NCBI RefSeq assembly: GCF_036250735.1 | Contig: NZ_CP109430.1 | Coordinates: 7,254,001 to 7,318,000, forward strand | DNA length: 64,000 bases | Reading direction: 5' to 3' | DNA from: Streptosporangium sp. NBC_01495 | GTDB lineage: Bacteria; Actinomycetota; Actinomycetes; Streptosporangiales; Streptosporangiaceae | The notes under the pieces: generated by a model | Told to the model about the DNA's origin: nothing | The model's database searches: none | Seen by the model: the letters and a program-made list of their open reading frames with translations, nothing else | Shown here: piece by piece, positions 17,252 to 26,731 of the stretch | Position numbering within the stretch: position 1 is the stretch's first letter | How the letters are laid out: every line of letters starts with the position of its first letter | Position numbers and translations under genes: made by a program

Positions 17252-19492
17252 GTGCGTACCGAGGACTTGTCCGAAGCCGAGCGCCGGGTGTGGGAGGCGT
17301 TTCCGCGAGGCGAGGAGGTCGACTTCACCACCGGGAAACCGGAGGAGGACGACCCGGCGGCGGGGGCGGCCTGGGGCGCGGAGCGGACGGTCCGGGCGAG
17401 AGTGATCGCCGTCCTGCTGATGAGCGACATGAGTGAGGAGTCGCCCCGGTCACACCGGATCCCGGCGCTTCGCATCAAAGGGGCCCGAATAACCGAGCGG
17501 GTGAACCTGGCCCACTCCACCCTCCGGCACTCCGCGCGGTTCCAGTCCTGCCTCTTCGAGGAGGACCCCAGCCTGTACTGGGCGCGGTGCTCGCAGCTGA
17601 GCTTCAAGGGCTCCCACCTGCCGGGCCTGACCGGTTCCAACGCGCAGATCGACGGGCATCTGCTGCTGGAGGGGTGCGTGTTCACCGGCCGGGTGGAGTT
17701 GCACGGGGCCCAGATCACTGGAAGTCTCATACTGGACCACACACGGACATCCGTGACCGATCTGGCGATCGACTGCGACCGGCTCCAGGCCGGACGGCGC
17801 ATCTCCGCGATCGGGCTCAGCGCCGCGGGTCAGGTCAGGTTCTCCAACGTCAAGGTGAGCGGCACCGTGACTCTGGATCATGCCCACCTGGCGGCGGAGC
17901 GCGCCCATCCTGCGGCTTCGGACGGGGTCGCGCTCGTGCTGGACGAGCTGATCGCCGACGGGAGCGTCTTCTGCCGGTGGATGACGGTGACGGGGATGGT
18001 CAGCCTGCGCAACGCCCGCGTGACCGGGCCGTTCGGCTTCACCGGAACCGTGATCGACCACCCCGGCGAGATGGCCTTCCGTGGTTCCAGGATCACCGCC
18101 GAGGGCGGTTTGTATCTGGGCGTCGGGTTCACCGTGACGGGCACCGTACGGCTGGCCAACTCGCGGGTCGACCGGGAACTCAGCCTGGACGGCGCCCGCC
18201 TGACCCATCTCGGCGGTGACGCGCTTCAGGCCGCGGAGTTGCAGGTCGAGGGGACCCTCGACGCACGCGGGCTCACCGCCGAGGGGCGGGTGGATCTCTC
18301 CCAGGCGCGCATCGCGGGGTCGCTGGATCTGACCGGCGCGAACCTGTCCGCCGTGGTTCCCTGCGCGCCCGGCAAAAGCATCCTCGATCCTGCCTCGTCC
18401 GGCGAGACCGCCCTCGACACCGCTACGTCCGGCGGAGCCGTTCCCGGTCCCGGTACGCCCAGTGGGATCACGCTCGATCCGGATGCGTTCGGCGGGATCG
18501 CCCCCGGTCCCGGCGCGTCCCGCGCGGTCGCCCTCGACGCCGACGGGGTGAACGTCGGGGGCGGGCTGTCGTGCGCCAAAGGTTTCCGGGCCGAGGGCGC
18601 GGTCCGTCTCGCCGACGCGCGCATCGGCACGTTCGCCGACTTCAACGGCGCCCACCTGAGCAACCCCGGCGGACAGGCGCTCGACCTCGCCGGGGCGAGC
18701 GTCGGCGGCGGCCTGGAATGCGGGCGCGGCTTCGTCGCGGAAGGCGAACTCACCCTGATCGGGACCCGTGTCGGCCGGCACCTGTATCTCAACGACACGA
18801 CGCTGTCCGCACCGGGCGGCCGTGCCCTGGCCGCCTGGCAACTGGAGGCCCGTGAGCTGTATCTGCGCCCCAGGCGGACCCCCGAAGGCACCGTCGACCT
18901 GCGGCACGCCCGGATCGGCGTCATCCGCGACGACCCCGCCACCTGGTCGCCACGCCGCCAGGACGGTCTCACCTACGAGGCCCTGGATCCGATGTTGCCC
19001 GCCGCCCAGCGCCTGGCCTGGCTGAAGGACGACCCGGGCGGGTACGCGCCGCAGCCGTACGAGCAGCTCGCCGCCATCTACCGACGGCTGGGGCACGACG
19101 TCGACGCCCGCACCGTCCTGCTGGTCAAGCAGCGGCGGCAGCGCTCCACGCTTCCGCTGTACGCCCGAGCCTGGGGCCGGCTGCAGGACGTCACCGTCGG
19201 GTACGGCTACCGCCCCGTCCGCGCCGCCCTGTGGTTCCTGGCCCTGCTCGTCACCGGCACCGTCGTGTTCGCCATGAACAACCCGCCTCGCGCGGAACCC
19301 GGCAAGGGTCCCGTCTTCAACGCCCTCGTCTACGCGCTGGACCTGCTGTTCCCGCTGATCGACTTCGGGCAGGAGAAGGCGTACCAGCCCGTTGGCGCCC
19401 CCCAGTGGGTCGCCTACGGTCTCGTGATCGCGGGCTGGGTGCTGGTCACCACCATCGCCACCGGCATCACCCGTGCCCTGTCCCGCCAGTGA
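17252..19492 (+). CDS. Beta-helix membrane-anchored protein (often named membrane-associated oxidoreductase)
   Basis: The start GTG 17252 follows GGGGGG and gives the family-typical opening RTEDLSEAERRVWEAFPRGEEVDF. A 795-residue frame from 17105 is open but unsupported. About 480 residues consist of right-handed beta-helix-like rungs (repeated G-x-V-x-L-x-x-A-x-I). Two C-terminal hydrophobic helices follow (ALWFLALLVTGTVVFAM and LVIAGWVLVTTIATGI). An inserted low-complexity stretch interrupts the helix (see findings). The oxidoreductase name in databases is not supported by any visible cofactor motif. Confidence 0.75.
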   Translation: MRTEDLSEAERRVWEAFPRGEEVDFTTGKPEEDDPAAGAAWGAERTVRARVIAVLLMSDMSEESPRSHRIPALRIKGARITERVNLAHSTLRHSARFQSCLFEEDPSLYWARCSQLSFKGSHLPGLTGSNAQIDGHLLLEGCVFTGRVELHGAQITGSLILDHTRTSVTDLAIDCDRLQAGRRISAIGLSAAGQVRFSNVKVSGTVTLDHAHLAAERAHPAASDGVALVLDELIADGSVFCRWMTVTGMVSLRNARVTGPFGFTGTVIDHPGEMAFRGSRITAEGGLYLGVGFTVTGTVRLANSRVDRELSLDGARLTHLGGDALQAAELQVEGTLDARGLTAEGRVDLSQARIAGSLDLTGANLSAVVPCAPGKSILDPASSGETALDTATSGGAVPGPGTPSGITLDPDAFGGIAPGPGASRAVALDADGVNVGGGLSCAKGFRAEGAVRLADARIGTFADFNGAHLSNPGGQALDLAGASVGGGLECGRGFVAEGELTLIGTRVGRHLYLNDTTLSAPGGRALAAWQLEARELYLRPRRTPEGTVDLRHARIGVIRDDPATWSPRRQDGLTYEALDPMLPAAQRLAWLKDDPGGYAPQPYEQLAAIYRRLGHDVDARTVLLVKQRRQRSTLPLYARAWGRLQDVTVGYGYRPVRAALWFLALLVTGTVVFAMNNPPRAEPGKGPVFNALVYALDLLFPLIDFGQEKAYQPVGAPQWVAYGLVIAGWVLVTTIATGITRALSRQ

Positions 19493-19586
19493 CCGCGAGG
19501 TGGGCCGCCGGGGTTGTTCACCGTGACCGGAAGAGGCCGTTCATCCTCCTGAACGATCTCGTCCGACGCTTCCCCGGACGAGCGCG

Positions 19587-19880
19587 TCAGGATGGGTCAG
19601 GGCCTCCAAAGGTGATTCCGCCATGAATGTCCCGGGCTTGAATGGAATCACCGTGAACCGTGCCGCTGATCTCATTGTGGACGTCGCCCACGGCCTGTGC
19701 GGGAGCGGACAGCATTCCATGCAGAGCCAGGCCGAGTCCGGCCAGGCCGACGAAGGCGCCGATCACACTCGCGACCTTGTCCGCCTCGTCCAGGCCGACG
19801 GACAGGAAGTAAACGCCGAGTCCCACGAGAACGGCGAATGCCACGACCGCGCCACACCAGACCTGCACCCTTTTTGACAT
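19587..19880 (-). CDS. Two-helix membrane protein with C-terminal amyloid-like signalling motif, candidate NLR effector
   Basis: The protein has 97 residues. Two hydrophobic helices lie at ~7-29 and ~37-57 (VWCGAVVAFAVLVGLGVYFL and SVIGAFVGLAGLGLALHG). Residues 67-91 form a motif starting VHNEISGTVHG, containing QARDIHGG and ending ITF. The same motif, at matching spacing, starts the divergent NACHT protein (its residues 9-33). The start codons are 65 bp apart. By analogy with NLR-associated amyloid motifs, the motif would template assembly and the helices would damage the membrane. That role is inference; the shared motif is seen directly. Confidence 0.8.
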   Translation of the reverse strand: MSKRVQVWCGAVVAFAVLVGLGVYFLSVGLDEADKVASVIGAFVGLAGLGLALHGMLSAPAQAVGDVHNEISGTVHGDSIQARDIHGGITFGGPDPS

Positions 19881-19945
19881 AACGCCATCTTCATTCAGAT
19901 CCGGAAATTCCGGAAGTCGGACGGCGCAGAGCGTACCCTCGATTC

Positions 19946-22120
19946 ATGAGCGGCTCCGAGCCAGAAGGCGTGCACAACGAGATCGACGGCACGGTGCGCG
20001 GTAACGCCGTCCAGGCTCGCGATGTTTATGGAAACATCATTTTTTACGCCGGCGACGAAGCGCGGACAGCCCAGGCCCGGGAGTTCGAAGATCAATTCCG
20101 ACGTGGGGTCCTCCACCTCCTGGACCACATCGAACTCTGGGGTGTGGACGAGCTGCCCTGGGAACTGCGCAATTACCGGCTGAGCACCGCCTACATGAAT
20201 CTTTCGCTCCAGGAAACGGGAGAAGGCCCCGCCCTCAACGGGAGCGGTCTGCGCGTCGAGGACGCTGTCACCGGCAGACGCCGTCTGCTGCTGGAGGGTC
20301 ATGCCGGCTCCGGGAAGACCACCGCTCTGCGCCATCTGGCCATTCGCGGACTCCGCGGAGAATTGCTCCGGGAGGGGGACGACTCCCCGGCGATGGTGCC
20401 ATTCCTCATCAAAATGCGCGGCTGCCACGACGAGGGAAAACGCCTGCGCCTTCCCCAGGTGGAAGAGTTTGTCGCGGCCGTCGCCGATACGATCGCCGAC
20501 GGTAAGCCTGAGCGTTGGGTGGCCGATCTCCTGAAGCACGGCCGGGGAATGATCTTTCTGGACGGTATCGACGAGATATCCGACAAGGACCGTCCGGCCG
20601 TCCTCAAATGGCTGGAAAAACTCCTCGCCTATTACCCGGACGCGTCCTATGTCCTGACCTCGAGGCCCGCCGCCGTCAACAAGGCCTGGCGCGAGCGATT
20701 ACGAGCCCACGGCTTCGTGACCGCGAGACTGGAGCCGATGACGCCTACCCAGGTGGACGGCTTCATCGATCGCTGGCACCTTGCCGTGGCCGAAGGCGCT
20801 CATACCTACCGCCCCGGCCAGGTGTGGGAATCAGGACAACTCCTGAAGGGCGAACTGGCGGCGCGCCGTGATCTCGCGCGGCTGGCCAGGTCGCCGCTGA
20901 TGTGCGCGATCCTCAGCGCGCAGCACCTCAGGGGAAACGAACTGGGCGACTCACGTTCGAAGCTCTTCCGCAGAGGCACTCTCGTCGACTTCCTGATCGA
21001 GCGCCGGGACGTACAGCGGTCCATCCGCCAGAGGTCCGACTGGCACCGCCTTCTCGCGCCGCTCGCCCACTGGCTGGTCCTAGCGGGCGAGGACACGCTC
21101 CCACGGAAGACAGCGGTCAAACTGATCGACCGGGTGACACATGGGGACCACCACCAGGCGGATTACATGCTCCAGCTCATGATGGAGCAGACCGGCCTCC
21201 TGGAACTCGTCGACGGAGAACGGGTCGGATTCCGGTTCCCCGGGTTCCAGGATTACCTGGCCGCCCAGGAGTTCCTGGACCAGATGCACCACCGGCACCT
21301 CGTCAGCCACGCTCACCTGCCCTCCTACCAGGAGGTGGTGATCATGGCGGTCGAGCAGGAGGCGGAGCACGATTCCTGGCACGTGCTGTCGGGGCTGGTC
21401 GACCGGGCCAGGAGAAGTCGCGACAACCATCGCCGGCTGTGGCTGCTGGCGGCCGCGTGCGTCGCGGACCTCGCCCCCGACAGGTGCCCGGAACTCACCG
21501 ACCAGATCCGTTACACGGTCCGGGAGTTCCTGCCACCTCGCGACCTCGGCGAAGCCGACGAGATCGCCGAGGCCGGGGACTTCGTCCTCGACCTTCTCGC
21601 GGACGTGGCACGGTCGGGCTCCGTCACGAACGCCATGGCACCGGCCGTCATCCGCACCGCGGCGCTGATCGATGCCGACCAGGCGATTCCCCTCATTAGG
21701 CGGTTCCGTCACGCCGACGACCCCGGGATCCAGCGGGAACTGGCCGCGGGCTGGTGCCGGGGCCGCGAGTATGAGCGCTACGCCCGCGAGGTGCTGAGCG
21801 ACGCGGCCCTCGGCTCGACCTGGCTCGACCTTCCCCACGTCTCCGCGCTGCCCACACTCCGCCTGATCACCGGCCTTCGGAACCTGCGGCTGCCCCGCGA
21901 AGCCGACTCCGACACGCTGAAGGCACTGGTAGGACTCGGCGGCCTCCCGAACCGGCTCGAAGCGATCAGCCTCGCCGACACGGCCGTCACCGACCTGACC
22001 CCGTTGACCAGGCTGCCGCGCCTGCGCCGGCTCGACCTCTCCAACACTCCGGTCACCGACCTGAGCCCGCTGGCAGAGCTTCCCGGCCTGAAAGTTCATC
22101 CGGTTCAGATCACCCGGTGA
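19946..22120 (+). CDS. NACHT-LRR ATPase (bacterial NLR) with N-terminal amyloid-like motif
   Basis: The protein has 724 residues. Residues 9-33 are the shared motif (VHNEIDGTVRG, then QARDVYGN, ending IIF). The NACHT NTPase has Walker A GHAGSGKTT (118-126), Walker B IFLDGIDE (203-210) and the LTSRPAA sensor segment. A helical region with FRFPGFQDYLAAQEFL follows. The last ~80 residues hold leucine-rich repeats (LEAISLADTAVTDLTPL, LRRLDLSNTPVTDLSPL). This is the receptor-like architecture of antiphage NLRs. The divergent membrane protein is the probable effector. The sensed ligand is unknown. Confidence 0.88.
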   Translation: MSGSEPEGVHNEIDGTVRGNAVQARDVYGNIIFYAGDEARTAQAREFEDQFRRGVLHLLDHIELWGVDELPWELRNYRLSTAYMNLSLQETGEGPALNGSGLRVEDAVTGRRRLLLEGHAGSGKTTALRHLAIRGLRGELLREGDDSPAMVPFLIKMRGCHDEGKRLRLPQVEEFVAAVADTIADGKPERWVADLLKHGRGMIFLDGIDEISDKDRPAVLKWLEKLLAYYPDASYVLTSRPAAVNKAWRERLRAHGFVTARLEPMTPTQVDGFIDRWHLAVAEGAHTYRPGQVWESGQLLKGELAARRDLARLARSPLMCAILSAQHLRGNELGDSRSKLFRRGTLVDFLIERRDVQRSIRQRSDWHRLLAPLAHWLVLAGEDTLPRKTAVKLIDRVTHGDHHQADYMLQLMMEQTGLLELVDGERVGFRFPGFQDYLAAQEFLDQMHHRHLVSHAHLPSYQEVVIMAVEQEAEHDSWHVLSGLVDRARRSRDNHRRLWLLAAACVADLAPDRCPELTDQIRYTVREFLPPRDLGEADEIAEAGDFVLDLLADVARSGSVTNAMAPAVIRTAALIDADQAIPLIRRFRHADDPGIQRELAAGWCRGREYERYAREVLSDAALGSTWLDLPHVSALPTLRLITGLRNLRLPREADSDTLKALVGLGGLPNRLEAISLADTAVTDLTPLTRLPRLRRLDLSNTPVTDLSPLAELPGLKVHPVQITR

Positions 22121-22247
22121 CAGGGACCGCTTTCCCTGCGGAGGCGATGTGCGCGCTCCCGGGGAGAGCACCGACCGGCCCGGCCGCGTCGGCGACATGG
22201 CCGGCGTCGCCTCGGCTCGACACGCGGGAGTCCTAAGCTGTCCGACC

Positions 22248-23039
22248 ATGCGCTTCCTCCCGTCCGGCGTCACCCCCCGGCGCCTCGCCGTCTCCACCCG
22301 GTGCGCCCTCCTCGCGACCGTCTGCCTCACCGTCCTGCCGTACGGGGTCGCACAGGCCGCCTCGCCCAAGAGCCCGCTTTTGAGGACCGGGAAGCTGGCG
22401 GCCACCTCGTGCCAGGAACCGCCGATCATCGACAGGGGCGTGCCGCTGATGCGGGAGTATCTGACGGCGGCCGTGAAATGCCTGAACACCTCGTGGTCCG
22501 CCCACTTCGCCCGCGCCGGGCTGAGGTTCCGCAAGCCCGTGGTCCGCTTCTACGAGGAACCCGAGCGGCGCGTGTGCGGGGTGCGCTGGCCCGCCAACGC
22601 GGCGGCCTTCTACTGCACCGAACGGGCCACGCTGGTGTTCCCGCTCACCGGCCACTGGATCGAGGGCAGGACCGACCTGTACCCCCTCAAGGTGGCGGCC
22701 CACGAATACGGCCACCACCTGCAGAGCCTCACCGGTGTCCGGGACGACTACGAGGCCCGCGTCCGCTCCGACCGCTCCCACCAGCCCGAACTCGGCCGCC
22801 GCTACGAGCTTCAGGCCGACTGCCTGTCGGGGGTGTTCCTGGGCAGCGTACGAGGCTCGCTGCCCCGTACCGAACAGGACTGGGAGGCACTGTCCGGTGC
22901 GCTCCGCGCCAGCGGCGACGACGGTCGCCGCACCCACGGCACCGGCGCCAACCGGCTCCACTGGTTCAAGCGCGGCTACCGGGCGCTCTCCCCCGCCGCC
23001 TGCGACACGTGGGCCGCCACTCCGTCCCGGGTGTCCTGA
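22248..23039 (+). CDS. Secreted neutral zinc metallopeptidase
   Basis: The protein has 263 residues. A signal peptide (RRLAVSTRCALLATVCLTVLPYGVAQA) precedes a domain with the zinc motif AHEYGHHLQ near residue 150 and a downstream ELQADCLSGVF helix. This layout matches the YpfJ-like neutral metallopeptidases. Conserved cysteines (CQEP, KCLN, RVCG, YCTE) suggest disulfides outside the cell. The start ATG 22248 is chosen because it opens the signal peptide; the frame extends upstream to 22149 without purpose. Substrate unknown. Confidence 0.85.
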   Translation: MRFLPSGVTPRRLAVSTRCALLATVCLTVLPYGVAQAASPKSPLLRTGKLAATSCQEPPIIDRGVPLMREYLTAAVKCLNTSWSAHFARAGLRFRKPVVRFYEEPERRVCGVRWPANAAAFYCTERATLVFPLTGHWIEGRTDLYPLKVAAHEYGHHLQSLTGVRDDYEARVRSDRSHQPELGRRYELQADCLSGVFLGSVRGSLPRTEQDWEALSGALRASGDDGRRTHGTGANRLHWFKRGYRALSPAACDTWAATPSRVS

Positions 23040-23187
23040 CCCGCGAGCGGGAAAGCAGCAGCGGACCCCACGCGACGCAGGCGGCGGATCCCTGAGCAAC
23101 CAGGTGAAGGTACTCCGACGCTCGAGCGGTCGGAACTTCACCGCCGGCGTCACCCATCACAGCCGCACCGAAGGGTAGAACATCGTC

Positions 23188-23481
23188 ATGGCGGCTCGAG
23201 ACCACGAACTCCTGCACGCTGCCAAACGCATCGCCGCCGCGCTGGGCCGCACCCCCGACGAGGTCATGCGGCGCGTCGTGGAGCTGGGGCGCGGCGACCG
23301 CGTCGACTGGTCCAGCAGCGAGCTTCTGCTGTGCGCCCTCGCCCAGCTGGCGGCCGAGCGGCCGATTCCTTCCGGAGCGGGCGGGCGCGCCGCGACGATC
23401 GAGAACATCGAGGCACCAAGCCTCGGCGTCACCCCGGGCAGGCCTGTCTCAACGGAGACGGAGGAGGGAGACATCACCTGA
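23188..23481 (+). CDS. Small hypothetical protein
   Basis: A 97-residue ORF starts at ATG 23188 with GAAGGG upstream. The first half is helical (LLHAAKRIAAALGRTPDEVMRRVVELG, SSSELLLCALAQLAAE), the second half disordered and acidic. The TPDEV-RRV pattern is reminiscent of a short DNA-binding or chaperone-like helix pair, but I cannot assign a family. It lies between the metallopeptidase and the convergent kinase. Codon use looks genuine up to about residue 60. Confidence 0.45.
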   Translation: MAARDHELLHAAKRIAAALGRTPDEVMRRVVELGRGDRVDWSSSELLLCALAQLAAERPIPSGAGGRAATIENIEAPSLGVTPGRPVSTETEEGDIT

Positions 23482-23684
23482 TCCCCACGCTCCCCCTCCC
23501 CGGAGGCCCCTCGAAAGCCACCCCCTGGACACGGTCGCCGAACGCCCCGGACCGATGGCCGACGAGCCACTCGGAACGAGTGCGACCGCACCCCCGCGAA
23601 ATACTGGGGCGATGTTCGAAGGCTTCGGGGAAATGACCGGCCCCGATCTCCCTCCGGCTCGTTCGCGGCTCCTTCCCGGACCGG

Positions 23685-24593
23685 TCACCGGTACGGCTGC
23701 CACCTGACCGTCTGGTCGCGGGTCCTGAAACTGCGCATGCGGTGCTCCCACTGTGGCCGGATGCCCGGGTTGCTGCGCAGGACGGGCACGACGCTGGTGA
23801 CCAGTTTCAGCTCGCGGAGGCGGCGCAGGACCGGGAAGCCCGGCCAGCGGGTGACGTCGAAGCCGTAGCCCTCGGCGAGCGGCGTGTGCTCGTCCCAGGG
23901 ATAGTCCATCCGCAGGCGTCCGACCGCGACGGGGGCCAGGTCCCACTCGCGCGGGCCGATCGCCGTACCGTCGAAGTCGCACAGCACCGGCCCGCCGGGG
24001 CCGGCGATGACGTTGCCCATGAACACGTCACCGTGGATGAGCCCGGCGGGGAGCACGTAGTCGAGTGCGGCGAGCCGCTCCTCGATCTCGTCGCACTCGT
24101 CCAGCAGAAAGGCGTGGTCGCCCGGGGACAGGTCCTCCGGCTCGTCGAGCCGCTGGCGGACCTCGGCCATCGGGGTCCACTCCGGCAGGTCCACCGGCGG
24201 GTCGGGAAGCGTGTGAAGTCGCCTGAGCACGGCGGCCAGGTCACCGCCACCGGGGCGCGGCCCCACCTCGGGAGTGTTCTCCCACAGGGTGACCAGGTGA
24301 CCCTCGACCTGGAGCGGCTGCTCGCAGCCGGGCAGCAGCCGCACGGCGGGGAAGTCGTGGCCGGCCAGCCAGCGGGCGACCCGCACCACCGTCGGCACGC
24401 GGGAGCGGGCGGCCGAGGATCCGGCGACGCGCACCACGACGGATGCCCTCCGGAGGCGGAAGACGGCGTTGTTGGTGAACTTGATCAGCTCGGCGTCACC
24501 GGGTGCGAGCCCCACCCGGGCGCAGACCGACGCCAGCAGCGAGTGGAGCCGGTCGCGGGTGAGGCCGCCGGCGTGCTCGGTGGTCATCGTCAT
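23685..24593 (-). CDS. Phosphotransferase-like kinase (APH family)
   Basis: The protein has 302 residues, full length for the fold. Catalytic residues are H187-G-D189 and N194 in LIHGDVFMGNVI, with metal-binding D206-F-D208. The start overlaps the stop of the XRE/TPR gene by ATGA, so the two are translationally coupled. It is the paralog of the truncated kinase at 1..708. The regulator linkage suggests a signalling or small-molecule kinase rather than a resistance enzyme. Substrate unknown. Confidence 0.85.
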   Translation of the reverse strand: MTMTTEHAGGLTRDRLHSLLASVCARVGLAPGDAELIKFTNNAVFRLRRASVVVRVAGSSAARSRVPTVVRVARWLAGHDFPAVRLLPGCEQPLQVEGHLVTLWENTPEVGPRPGGGDLAAVLRRLHTLPDPPVDLPEWTPMAEVRQRLDEPEDLSPGDHAFLLDECDEIEERLAALDYVLPAGLIHGDVFMGNVIAGPGGPVLCDFDGTAIGPREWDLAPVAVGRLRMDYPWDEHTPLAEGYGFDVTRWPGFPVLRRLRELKLVTSVVPVLRSNPGIRPQWEHRMRSFRTRDQTVRWQPYR

Positions 24594-25957
24594 GCGGCGC
24601 GCACCGCCGAGATGCGCCGGGCGAGGTCCTGTGCGTCGCCGCTGTGCGCCCGCATCATGGCGACGGCCTGCAGCGGGGCGAGGCGGTCGATGATCCGCAC
24701 CGAGCGGATCTCGGTCGCCAGGGTGACGGCCTCGTCGCCGTTGGCGATCCCCGAGGTCATGTCACCCGCTCTGAGCTGCACCGTCGCGAGGGCCGTCAGC
24801 TCGAAGACCCTGCTCCTGGCCATGCTCGGGTCGCGCTGCCCGAGCGCGTCGGTGAGGAATCGCTCGGCGATGCCCAGGTGGCTGTCGAGGTGGGTCACGG
24901 CGAGGTCGGCGTGGACCATGCCGCTCGTCGCGTCGAGGTCGGCGGCGCCGAAGAAGCTCACCCAGGCGGGTGACTCTCGGTCACGAGCACGGGCCAGCTC
25001 GTCGCTCGCCCTGTTGATCGACTTGAGGGCGAGATCGCTGTCGCCCAGCAGCGCGTAGGCCCACGCCTCGTTGGCGAAGAGCATCGCCACGGTCCGCTCG
25101 CAGCTGGCGTCCTGCGCGCAGATCTGCCCGAGCTGGAAGAACCGCAGCGCGTCCAGGATGCGGTCGCAGTGCAGGTGGACGCGTCCCATCCGATACAGGA
25201 CGTTGGCCGCGAGCGAGGAGTTCCTCGCGTATTTGGCCTGCTCCAGCGCGCGGGCCAGGTGGCCTCTGGCCGCTCCGTACAGGCCGACGTCGAAGGAGGT
25301 CCAGCCCGCGAGGTTGTGCTGGTCGGCCAGCGCCTGGTGCAGCCGCAGGGTGACCGACTCCGGGCACGTGGCCCGCAGCAGCCGCTGCGACCAGGTCAGC
25401 TGCGCCACCACCGCGTCGCGGCAGACACCGCCCCCGTGCCGGTAGTCCAGGGCGCGCAGCGTCCGGGTCACCGTCTCGATCTGCTCGACGTCGGCCATGC
25501 CGATGCGGTACGGGACGGGGGTCTCCGTGGGGGGCAGCGGCTCGGCCCACTCCTCGGCGTCCCCGACCGTCGCGCCGATGGTCACCTGCGCGGCGTGCGC
25601 GAGGAGGCGGCGTACCTGCTCGTCCTCGCCGGGGTCGTCGCGCTGGTCCGCCGCCGTCCCGGCCAGCGCCGTGGAGGAGGCGTCGTAGGCCAGCCCCATG
25701 TAACCGCGCGGGATTCCCAGACCGTCGGCGATCCGGCCGAGCACCTCGTACGCCATCACCTGGCGGCCCTTGAGGATCTCGGAGATCTCCGACTGGGACT
25801 GCGCCGTGAGGGCGGCGATGTGACGCTGTGAGACTCCGATCCGCTGAAGTAACCGGTACACGGTGGCCATGTCGCGGGCGGCCAGAGCCTGGCGCATCTG
25901 CGGACGTTCCCAGAGCGCCGGGTCGATTTCCTGCGCGTTCCCACTGCTGACGTTCAT
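24590..25957 (-). CDS. XRE-type regulator with TPR C-terminus
   Basis: The protein has 455 residues from ATG 25957, which has GAAAGG upstream; a longer frame to 26059 is unlikely. The HTH (~28-80) is clear: VYRLLQRIGVSQRHIAALTAQSQSEISEILKGRQV. TPR-like repeats fill ~150-455 (NLAGWTSFDVGLYGAARGHL, ANVLYRMGRVHLH). It is co-transcribed with the kinase downstream and divergent from the ATPase at 26222, mirroring 1..3160. It is only distantly similar to the regulator at 1005..2348. Confidence 0.88.
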   Translation of the reverse strand: MNVSSGNAQEIDPALWERPQMRQALAARDMATVYRLLQRIGVSQRHIAALTAQSQSEISEILKGRQVMAYEVLGRIADGLGIPRGYMGLAYDASSTALAGTAADQRDDPGEDEQVRRLLAHAAQVTIGATVGDAEEWAEPLPPTETPVPYRIGMADVEQIETVTRTLRALDYRHGGGVCRDAVVAQLTWSQRLLRATCPESVTLRLHQALADQHNLAGWTSFDVGLYGAARGHLARALEQAKYARNSSLAANVLYRMGRVHLHCDRILDALRFFQLGQICAQDASCERTVAMLFANEAWAYALLGDSDLALKSINRASDELARARDRESPAWVSFFGAADLDATSGMVHADLAVTHLDSHLGIAERFLTDALGQRDPSMARSRVFELTALATVQLRAGDMTSGIANGDEAVTLATEIRSVRIIDRLAPLQAVAMMRAHSGDAQDLARRISAVRAA

Positions 25958-26047
25958 GCCGACCTTTCCCGGCCGAATTCCCTTGACGGGTTCCCTTGAC
26001 GCCAAGGTAACCGGCGACCCGGCACCGCCGAAGCCGTATCGGTACGA

Positions 26048-26068
26048 CCGATCATGCAAGGTGATCGG
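26048..26068. promoter_or_regulatory. Inverted repeat in divergent XRE/ATPase intergenic region
   Basis: CCGATCA (26048-26054) and TGATCGG (26062-26068) are separated by 7 nt and lie between the divergent starts 25957 and 26222. It is a candidate operator for the XRE/TPR regulator. Related half-sites (CCGATCT, ATCGGTC) occur further on, at about 26091 and 26124. No equivalent was found in the 2349-2659 region. Confidence 0.35.
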
Positions 26069-26221
26069 CCCTGCCTGTCACCGAACCGATCTGCGGACAG
26101 TATTGGTCCTGCGACTCTCCGTATATCGGTCTTGTCCCGCACCATGGGTAATTCAGACCAGCGAGTGGCCGGACGCCTCGGCGACCTCGTGCCGCTGGTG
26201 CCCTACGCGATAGGAGCGACG

Positions 26222-26731
26222 ATGCTCACCGAGCACGCTCTGGCTCTGGACTTCGGCGTGCACGGCAAGATCCACGGCCGCTTCCGGGTGGCCGTCTGGC
26301 GCCTTCCCCAGAGCGACACCGCCCGCCGCGCCCGCAGGCTGCTCCGCGACCTGCTGTCCCGGCCGCCCTTCGCCGCCCACGAGGTCGCCGAGCTGGAGGT
26401 CGTGGTCACCGAACTGGCCACCAACGCCGGCAGCTACGCCCCGGGCCCGTACGAGCTGCGGGTCCTGCACGACCACGACCTGCCGATCAAGGTCGAGGTG
26501 GCCGACGCCGGCGGCGGGGTCCCGCTGATCGAACGCCTGCTGCACCGCCCGTTCACCGCCCCGGGCCACGTGGACGAGCTGGAGCTCGGCGGGCGGGGCC
26601 TGCGGATCGTCAACGAGTTCACCGCCGGGCGCTGCGGGGCCCGCTGGACGCGGCTGTGCGGCACCGGGCAGATCGGGACCGCCGTCTGGTTCGACCTGCC
26701 CGCGCACCGCCCCCGCCGAGAAGTCCCTTAG
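26222..26731 (+). CDS. RsbW-like ATP-binding protein (GHKL/HATPase_c fold), paralog of 2660..3160
   Basis: The protein has 169 residues. N-box ELATNAGSYAPGPYELRV, DAGGGVPLIERLLHRP and GGRGLRIVNEFTAGRCGARW match the first copy closely, as does the MLTEH start after TAGGAGC. It is divergent from the XRE/TPR regulator. The last residues and the stop lie in the first unit of a tandem duplication (26695..26815). Probably an anti-sigma or sensor-type ATPase; target unknown. Confidence 0.87.
   Translation: MLTEHALALDFGVHGKIHGRFRVAVWRLPQSDTARRARRLLRDLLSRPPFAAHEVAELEVVVTELATNAGSYAPGPYELRVLHDHDLPIKVEVADAGGGVPLIERLLHRPFTAPGHVDELELGGRGLRIVNEFTAGRCGARWTRLCGTGQIGTAVWFDLPAHRPRREVP

Noticed and set aside
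22121..22138. Possible terminator after the NLR gene
   Set aside because: The stem is only 6 bp with a 6-nt loop and no T tract, which is too weak to call.
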